Origin: JBBQNY01 sp038255255
Lineage (GTDB): Bacteria; Pseudomonadota; Gammaproteobacteria; Xanthomonadales; Ahniellaceae
DNA: 41,727 nucleotides
Assembly (NCBI GenBank): GCA_038255255.1
Contig: JBBSLL010000027.1
Span: 1 to 41,727 of the forward strand
Direction: 5' to 3'
Below the pieces are notes generated by a model. It worked only from the letters and a program-made list of their open reading frames with translations, was not told where the DNA came from and ran no database searches. A program made the translations under genes and the position numbers. Positions 36,049 to 41,727 of the stretch are shown here, in pieces (the first letter of the stretch is position 1; each line of letters begins with the position of its first letter).

Positions 36049-36379
36049 CATCATGACCACCGTGCCTCGTCGCTCGACTCTCGCCTGGGGCGCCTCGGCC
36101 TCAACTTCGGCTGGCTCGAGCAAATCCTCGTGACGCCGCGCTACCACCATTGGCAACACGCGCGCGACGCGAGCTATGCCGACGCCAACTACGCAATCCA
36201 CCTGCCGCTGGTGGACCGGCTCATGGTCACGCATCGACTGCCGGCCGGCGACTCGTGGCCCACCGAATACGGCTTGCACCATCCCCGCGAACGTGACGCC
36301 CGGCATCGTCGCGCAGCACCTCGCGCCATTCCGTCACGTCTCCTGCAGAAACACGGCGACGGGCGACCCAGATAACTGA
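36049..36379 (+). pseudogene. Frameshifted C-terminal remnant of a sterol desaturase/fatty-acid hydroxylase-like gene
   Basis: Frame one from 36049 to about 36291 reads through LNFGWLEQILVTPRYHHWQH, ARDASYADANYAIHLPLVDR and PTEYGLHHPRE, resembling the C-terminal end of the sterol desaturase/fatty-acid hydroxylase superfamily. The family's last His box would be HHWHHA; here one His is Gln. After GLHHPRE the expected VTPGIVAQHLAPF continues only in the next frame from 36293, so one base has been gained near 36289-36292. There is no N-terminal part upstream; a TAA closes the frame at 36046. It is a broken fragment, and it separates the 1273-residue gene from the membrane protein gene. Confidence 0.65.
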
Positions 36380-36423
36380 AATAGTCTTGCGTTAGCCAGG
36401 AGTTGCATCGATTCACAACTTCT

Positions 36424-37422
36424 CTAGCCGCTGTCGTCGTTTCCCATCGCAACAACTCTTCCAAAAAACGAAGCAAGCACAATCGCCAAGCCGCCCAGCG
36501 CGAAGTGGAAAAGACGCAAGTTTGGATACTCGCCGCCATGCAGAATGAGAGTGAAGGAGGACAGACAGACCGCCGCGAGTAGGAAAGTCATCAGAAGGCT
36601 GGACTTCCGCTTTGGCGACGGGGAAATACTATGGGCCATCCAACCAAACGCGAAGCCCCCCGCGCCTTGGCTGACTACAGGCACTACCCATTCCACGTAC
36701 CACGTGGGCAGACGCCCAGTCGAATTTACAAACTCGTTCAACAACCCAACAAGAAGCATCGTGATCAGGCCTGCACCAACTGCCGCCACCGGCATAAGTG
36801 GCCATCGCCACCAGTTTCGCCAAGAGTTGATCGGCGCCGCTATCACCGGCTCGCTCATCGGGAGCCGCGAATCCTCTTCGATTTCTTCTGTGGAACTAGT
36901 TGAAGAGATTGGCTGCCAGCTATCTCGCCGGCTTGGATAGTCCCCTTCACTATGTGGCGCCACCGCATGCCCATCTCGACGGAGTATTGCGCGCTTGACG
37001 TCGCCCGCAACGTGGTCAATCCATTCATGAAGACCAAAGGACTCAAGGTCCCCTTCGTTGTCGCTCCAGATTCTGCGGGTCAATTCGTCCAGCAACTCCC
37101 CACCTGAGGCAACGTGGTCTATCTCGATCTCGCCATTGGGCTGACGAGTATTCATGCGATCAAAGTTTGAGACAACTTCTAACCGGTCATGCAAAGGCAA
37201 GAACACAAGCGACCATCCTTGTGCCGTCAGATACTCACCACTGTTCAGTCCTTTGAAGAACCGCCTTAGCGTTTCCAGGTTCGCAGGATTGGAAACAATC
37301 GCCAGAACGCGCGCGTTCGACTTCTTGCGGTACATCTCAAGTTCCGGGTTAGCTTCTACCCACCCAACCCCAAACACATGCATAGACTGAGTGGCTTCCG
37401 GCAATCGTCGCCAGTCGTCCAT
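36424..37422 (-). CDS. Four-helix membrane protein of unknown function
   Basis: This 332-residue protein is not recognised. Residues 1-150 are soluble and mixed alpha/beta (VLAIVSNPANLETLRRFF, GWSLVFLPLHDRLEVVSNF). A Ser/Glu-rich linker runs to about 195. Four hydrophobic helices follow: PLMPVAAVGAGLITMLLVGL, a second around VVPVVSQGAGGFAFGWM, a third SLLMTFLLAAVCLSSFTLIL, and a fourth FHFALGGLAIVLASFFG. An aaggggcgg sequence precedes the ATG at a usable distance. GC is lowered (29/60 in line 37201-37260), which suggests acquisition with the large gene nearby. The two genes are convergent, so they are not one operon. A sensor or effector role is possible but unsupported. Confidence 0.7.
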   Translation of the reverse strand: MDDWRRLPEATQSMHVFGVGWVEANPELEMYRKKSNARVLAIVSNPANLETLRRFFKGLNSGEYLTAQGWSLVFLPLHDRLEVVSNFDRMNTRQPNGEIEIDHVASGGELLDELTRRIWSDNEGDLESFGLHEWIDHVAGDVKRAILRRDGHAVAPHSEGDYPSRRDSWQPISSTSSTEEIEEDSRLPMSEPVIAAPINSWRNWWRWPLMPVAAVGAGLITMLLVGLLNEFVNSTGRLPTWYVEWVVPVVSQGAGGFAFGWMAHSISPSPKRKSSLLMTFLLAAVCLSSFTLILHGGEYPNLRLFHFALGGLAIVLASFFGRVVAMGNDDSG

Positions 37423-37496
37423 GTCGAGCCGCCCCTTCTGCGGCCGAACTCTAGAAAAGAAGCGAGAATGCTAGCGCACGACCGCTGACGATGAGC

Positions 37497-37608
37497 GCCA
37501 TCGCTCTGAGAGCGATGGCCGGGGTGGGTTGGGGAGAGGTTCGACTTCGCCGATGGATTGAGGACCCTCGTACCCTCTCCCTCAGTCCCTCCCCCGCAGG
37601 GGGAGGGA
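37497..37608. repeat. Two perfect hairpins in the gap between accessory region and prolyl oligopeptidase gene
   Basis: The first hairpin at 37497-37519 has arms gccatcgctc and gagcgatggc around tga. The second at 37586-37608 has arms tccctccccc and gggggaggga around gca. The second belongs to the CTCTCCC/GGGAGAG dispersed repeat family also seen at 29.9 and 40.9 kb. The whole gap (37423-37715) shows no gene. The second hairpin could end transcription of the oligopeptidase gene on the minus strand, but no T-run is seen. Confidence 0.7.
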
Positions 37609-37715
37609 TGAAGTCAGGCGTCCCCGAACCCTGTTGAAGCTCCACAGCGCGCGATTGCCGAGTCCGCGGCGGAAGAGTTCGCGCCGTGCGGCGCTCCTGC
37701 ATGCACACGTGGCGG

Positions 37716-39959
37716 TCAATCCGCCAGCGTTTCCCACAGGAACGTGAAGGCGAGCGCGGACATGAAGGCCTGCTGCTTGTTGTCGGCGGCGCCGCCGTGG
37801 CCGCCCTCGATGTTCTCGTAATACGTCACGTCGTGCCCCTGCTCCAGCATGCGCGCGGTGAACTTGCGTGCGTGGCCGGGATGCACGCGATCATCGCGCG
37901 TCGACGTAGTGATCAGCGTCGGCGGATAGTCGGCGTCATCCCGCAGCAGGTGGTACGGCGAGAAGCTCTTGATGAAGGCCCACTCTTCCGGCTTGTCCGG
38001 GTCGCCGTACTCGGCCATCCACGACGCGCCAGCCAGCAGCTTGTGATAGCGCTGCATGTCGAGCAGCGGCACCTGGATCACCACCGCGCCCAACAGCTCG
38101 GGATACTGCGTGAGCATGTTGCCCGTGAGCAGGCCGCCATTGCTGCCGCCCTGGACACCGAGGTGCTTCGGGGAGGTGATCTTGCGCGCGATGAGGTCCT
38201 GCGCGACGGCCGCGAAATCCTCGTACGCCCGACCGCGATTGGCCTTGAGCGCCGCCTGGTGCCAGCGCGGTCCGAATTCGCCGCCACCACGGATGTTGGC
38301 CACCGCGTACACGCCGCCCTTCTCCAGCCAGCCCTTGCCCACCGTGCCCGAGTAGTTCGGCGCGAGCGGGATCTCGAAGCCACCGTAGCCGTACAGCAGC
38401 GTCGGGTTGCCGCCGTCGAGTTCGATATCCTTCGGCCGCACCAGGAAGTACGGGATCCGCGTGCCGTCCTTGGACTTCGCGAAATGCTGCTCCGCGACGT
38501 GGCTCGACGCGTCGAAGAAGGTCGGCATGGTCTTGAGCGTGGTGGGCGCCTTGCCAACCTCAGCGAGCTGCAGCGTCGACGGCTTGAGGTAATCCGTTGC
38601 CACCACGAACACGGCCTCGGTTTCGTCGGGGTCGTGGGGCAGCACACCCAGGGAATCGAATGCGGGCCCGTTTGCGTACGGCGAGACCTTCCACCCTTCC
38701 GTGCCATGCGACGCCACGTAGAGACGGTTCTTGACGTTGTCCATCACGTTCAGCACCACGTGCGAACGCGTCCAGGCGAATTCCTCGAGCGAAGTCGTGT
38801 CGGTCGGCTCGAACAGCACCGCGAAATCGCGCTTGCCGTCCATGAAGGCGTCGAAGTTCGTCACCAGCAGCGAACCGGCAGGCCAGGTCTTGCCGCCGAC
38901 GGTGTACGGCTCGCGCAACTGCAGGGTCATCCACTCGCGATGCACCGACTTGTTGGCGCTGTTGGGCGCGTCGATCTTCGTCAGCTTGCCATCCTTGCCG
39001 CGGAGGTAGAGCTCATCGTTGTAGAAAGCGATTGTGCGCGAGACGAAGTCGCGCTCGAAACCGCGCGAATGATCGCGCATGGCCCCGATGTACATGTCGT
39101 CGCCGGTGCCTTCGTACACGACGGTCGCGGAGTCGATCGGGGTACCGCGCTTCCATTCCTTGACGATGCGCGGGTAGCCCGACTCGGTCATCGTGCCGGC
39201 GCCGAAATCGGTGAAGACATACACGCGGTCGCGGTCGATCCAGCCGAGCGCGCCCTTGGCTTCCTTGCGGAAGAAGCCGTCCTCGACCCACGCTTTCGTC
39301 GAAAGATCGAACTCGCGCGTCACGTCCGCATCCGCGCCGCCCCGCGACAGCGCAACCAGGCAGCGATCGTGCGGCGCCTTGGGATCGACGGGCTTCAGGC
39401 AGTCGACGCCATGCCACACCCAGTTCTCGCCCTCCTGCTTGTTGAGCGCGTCCAGATCGATCAACGTCTCCCACGCGGGCTTCGCCTTGGCGTACTCGGC
39501 AGGCGTCGTGCGGCGCCAGATCCCGCGAACGTGGGTCTTGTCCTTCCAGAAGTTGTAGTAATGAGCGCCGATTTTCTCGACCATCGGGATCTTGGCGTCC
39601 GAGTCGAGGATTGCCAGCAGGCTCGCCTCCAGCGTGCGGAACCCGTCGTCTTCCGCGAATTTTTTCTTCGCATCGGCATTGCGTGCGCGTGCCCACTCGA
39701 GCGATTTTGCGGCCTCGACGTCTTCAAGCCAGAGGTAGGGATCGGCTGCCGTCGCGGTGGCGGACGCCGCGGACTCGCCGCTGTCTTTCGACTTGACCGT
39801 TTCGTCTTCGACGCCCTTGGGCGGCGGCTGCAGCGCTGCGGGTTTCGCCGTCTCGGACTGCATCGACTTGTCCTCCTTGTCTACGGCGGGGGCGGCTTCC
39901 TCGGCGCGCGCGGCGATCGACAGCAGCACGGCGGCGCACAACACGGCAACTTTCAACAT
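37716..39959 (-). CDS. Prolyl oligopeptidase family serine protease (S9A), exported
   Basis: This 747-residue protein has a signal peptide (MLKVAVLCAAVLLSIAARA) and is probably periplasmic. An Ala/Lys/Glu-rich linker of about 45 residues precedes the start of the S9A beta-propeller at DPYLWLEDVEAAKSLEW. The catalytic domain carries the nucleophile Ser in QGGSNGGLL, Asp in STRDDRVHPGHARKF and His in IEGGHGGAA, in the order expected for S9. YGGFEIPLAPNYS and the NIRGGGEFGPRWH oxyanion block are present. The ATG at 39959 has agga seven bases upstream and opens the signal peptide, so the longer in-frame extension was not used. Confidence 0.93.
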   Translation of the reverse strand: MLKVAVLCAAVLLSIAARAEEAAPAVDKEDKSMQSETAKPAALQPPPKGVEDETVKSKDSGESAASATATAADPYLWLEDVEAAKSLEWARARNADAKKKFAEDDGFRTLEASLLAILDSDAKIPMVEKIGAHYYNFWKDKTHVRGIWRRTTPAEYAKAKPAWETLIDLDALNKQEGENWVWHGVDCLKPVDPKAPHDRCLVALSRGGADADVTREFDLSTKAWVEDGFFRKEAKGALGWIDRDRVYVFTDFGAGTMTESGYPRIVKEWKRGTPIDSATVVYEGTGDDMYIGAMRDHSRGFERDFVSRTIAFYNDELYLRGKDGKLTKIDAPNSANKSVHREWMTLQLREPYTVGGKTWPAGSLLVTNFDAFMDGKRDFAVLFEPTDTTSLEEFAWTRSHVVLNVMDNVKNRLYVASHGTEGWKVSPYANGPAFDSLGVLPHDPDETEAVFVVATDYLKPSTLQLAEVGKAPTTLKTMPTFFDASSHVAEQHFAKSKDGTRIPYFLVRPKDIELDGGNPTLLYGYGGFEIPLAPNYSGTVGKGWLEKGGVYAVANIRGGGEFGPRWHQAALKANRGRAYEDFAAVAQDLIARKITSPKHLGVQGGSNGGLLTGNMLTQYPELLGAVVIQVPLLDMQRYHKLLAGASWMAEYGDPDKPEEWAFIKSFSPYHLLRDDADYPPTLITTSTRDDRVHPGHARKFTARMLEQGHDVTYYENIEGGHGGAADNKQQAFMSALAFTFLWETLAD

Positions 39960-40142
39960 GGCGGATCCTCGCAAGTCAGCCCCCGAGGCTAGCGTCCCCG
40001 GCATGAACGGGCCATAGGCCAGAAGCTTGCGTTGCTTCCGAGCCGGTCCGAGCGACCCCGGGCTGGCGGCATGCGTCGCCGAATTTCGTGTTTGCAGCCC
40101 GCATCGTTACGATTCGGGCAACAACGCACAGGACTCCGCGAC

Positions 40143-40607
40143 ATGAACCCACTTTCCACGCCGCGTCCGGCCCAACCGCCGGAGCACGAAGCCGAGCGAG
40201 AAATCTGGAGCGGCACGCCCTCGCAGTGGCAGAACGTCGGCTGGTGGATCGCGTCGATCCTGATCCTGCCGCTGCCCCTGGCGATCTGGAACTGGCTGGT
40301 GATCCGCAATACGCGCTACGTGCTCACCAACGAGCGGCTCAAGATCGCGCGCGGCGTCTTCAATCGCACCATCGAGGACATCGAGCTCTACCGCATCAAG
40401 GACACGCGGCTCACCCAGACGTTCCTGCAGCGCCTCGTGAAGCTCGGCGACGTGGAACTCGGCACGTCCGACGCGTCGATGCCGATAGTGCGCCTCGCCA
40501 GCCTGCCGGACGCGGAAGTGGTGCGCGACACGCTGCGCGGACTGGTCGAGGCACGCCGCGATGTAAAGGGCGTGCGCGAACTCGACGTAGGGCGCGACGC
40601 GCTGTAG
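40143..40607 (+). CDS. Bacterial PH-domain (bPH_2/DUF304) membrane protein
   Basis: This 154-residue protein has a hydrophobic stretch at about residues 30-53 (WWIASILILPLPLAIWNWL) that could form one or two short spans. A bPH_2 domain follows: YVLTNERLKIARGVFNRTI, EDIELYRIKDTRLTQTFLQ and GDVELGTSD. The pattern of a membrane segment followed by YxLTxERL is typical of DUF304 proteins. Their role in bacteria is poorly known. The ATG at 40143 gives a start just before the soluble head. It is divergent from the prolyl oligopeptidase gene, with a 183-base gap in which no regulatory site was recognised. Confidence 0.82.
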   Translation: MNPLSTPRPAQPPEHEAEREIWSGTPSQWQNVGWWIASILILPLPLAIWNWLVIRNTRYVLTNERLKIARGVFNRTIEDIELYRIKDTRLTQTFLQRLVKLGDVELGTSDASMPIVRLASLPDAEVVRDTLRGLVEARRDVKGVRELDVGRDAL

Positions 40608-40991
40608 CGCCGAGTCCTGCTGCAGACCTTCCAGGTCCATCGGCCCCCTGGCCGATGGAGTTAATTGGCGGGCGGAGTCTTCACCTTCGCACCGCGTGCG
40701 GGGAGACTGCAGCCGCAGGAGCGGCTGCGAACAGCGAAGCTGGCCCGAAGGGCGAGCGACAGGGATGTCGCGAGTCAGGTGGCGCGCAGCGCCGGATGAG
40801 GGGCGGCTTCAGGCTGCGTTGAGTCCGGAAAGCGCCCCTCCCCCGCCATCGGCCTGCATGCCGATGGCGGTCATCGTCGCGGCTGCTTCGGGCTGCGCTG
40901 CACTCGGCAAGCGCCCCTCACCCCTTGCCCTCTCCCCGTTTCACGGGGCGAGGGGGAGTGATCGTCGAGCTGCGCTCGACCCCGACAGCTA
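40608..40991. repeat. Gene-free stretch with dispersed repeats and hairpins
   Basis: No gene is seen in these 384 bases. They hold a segment at 40779-40804 that is nearly the reverse complement of 29959-29984, and a hairpin at 40845-40868 with arms gccatcggc and gccgatggc. A ctctccccg-ttt-cacggggcgag unit near 40930-40953 is a further member of the CTCTCCCC repeat family. The last unit lies just after the membrane pyrophosphatase stop (minus strand) and could serve as its 3' hairpin. No T-run follows. Confidence 0.65.
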
Positions 40992-41726
<735 letters not shown>

Positions 41727-41727
41727 G

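Noticed and set aside
36424..37422. TIR-like domain in the N-terminal part of the membrane protein
   Set aside because: The alpha/beta look is suggestive, but no conserved TIR Glu motif or BB-loop could be identified, so the claim is not supported.
37686..39992. A long plus-strand open frame opposite the prolyl oligopeptidase gene
   Set aside because: The minus-strand gene has an intact catalytic triad and signal peptide; the other frame has no recognisable features.

Overview
The window is about 41.7 kb of GC-rich chromosome, probably from a gammaproteobacterium of the Xanthomonadales (Lysobacterales). Gene-family content and order support this: thrA-thrB-thrC with a Thr-rich leader, waaA convergent with a pcm-tolC pair, and etfB-etfA. 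So do many short imperfect palindromes with a GTAG head, the kind of REP element known from Stenotrophomonas and Xanthomonas. The genus cannot be fixed by reading alone. Most of the window is dense core genome. One lower-GC accessory stretch lies at about 32.05-37.45 kb.

Layout. 1-1.4 kb: end of etfB and complete etfA. 1.66-3.23 kb: a C-terminally truncated, active-site-degenerate acetoacetyl-CoA synthetase homologue behind an 88-bp tandem repeat. 3.38-6.78 kb: a tightly packed run of a small zinc-finger gene, a GT4 glycosyltransferase, an O-antigen ligase-like protein and a GT2 glycosyltransferase. 6.86-9.2 kb: divergent lipid A acyltransferase (lpxL/htrB-like) and Kdo transferase (waaA). 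9.3-16.8 kb: minus-strand genes for an RND adaptor, RND pump, Pcm-family methyltransferase and TolC-family channel, with a divergent TetR regulator. 16.9-18.2 kb: soluble pyrophosphatase and an ion-channel protein. 18.3-20.4 kb: thiC under a TPP riboswitch. 20.5-21.8 kb: a secreted amidohydrolase. 21.87-26.85 kb: thrL-like leader, attenuator-like hairpins and thrABC. 26.97-31.97 kb: a 2-oxoacid:ferredoxin oxidoreductase (two subunits) with a GltD-like Fe-S flavoprotein. 37.7-41.7 kb: prolyl oligopeptidase, a PH-domain membrane protein and the end of a K+-independent membrane pyrophosphatase.

The accessory stretch holds a 1273-residue protein of unknown function, a frameshifted remnant of a sterol desaturase-like gene, and a convergent four-helix membrane protein of unknown function. 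Parts of it fall near 50% GC against about 68% in a sampled core line. The large protein has an N-terminal region that may be a diverged nuclease-like fold, no visible Walker A motif, and a long helical C-terminal part. It is the best candidate here for an undescribed defence or surveillance protein, but that is inference from architecture and context.

Repeats shape much of the intergenic DNA. At least four sequence classes of GTAG-headed palindromes occur, often as inverted pairs at gene ends. In three genes (lpxL, waaA, thrC) the TAG stop codon is itself the TAG of a GTAG head. A different palindrome family supplies the last residues of the RND adaptor. No tRNA, rRNA, CRISPR array, transposase or integrase gene was recognised.
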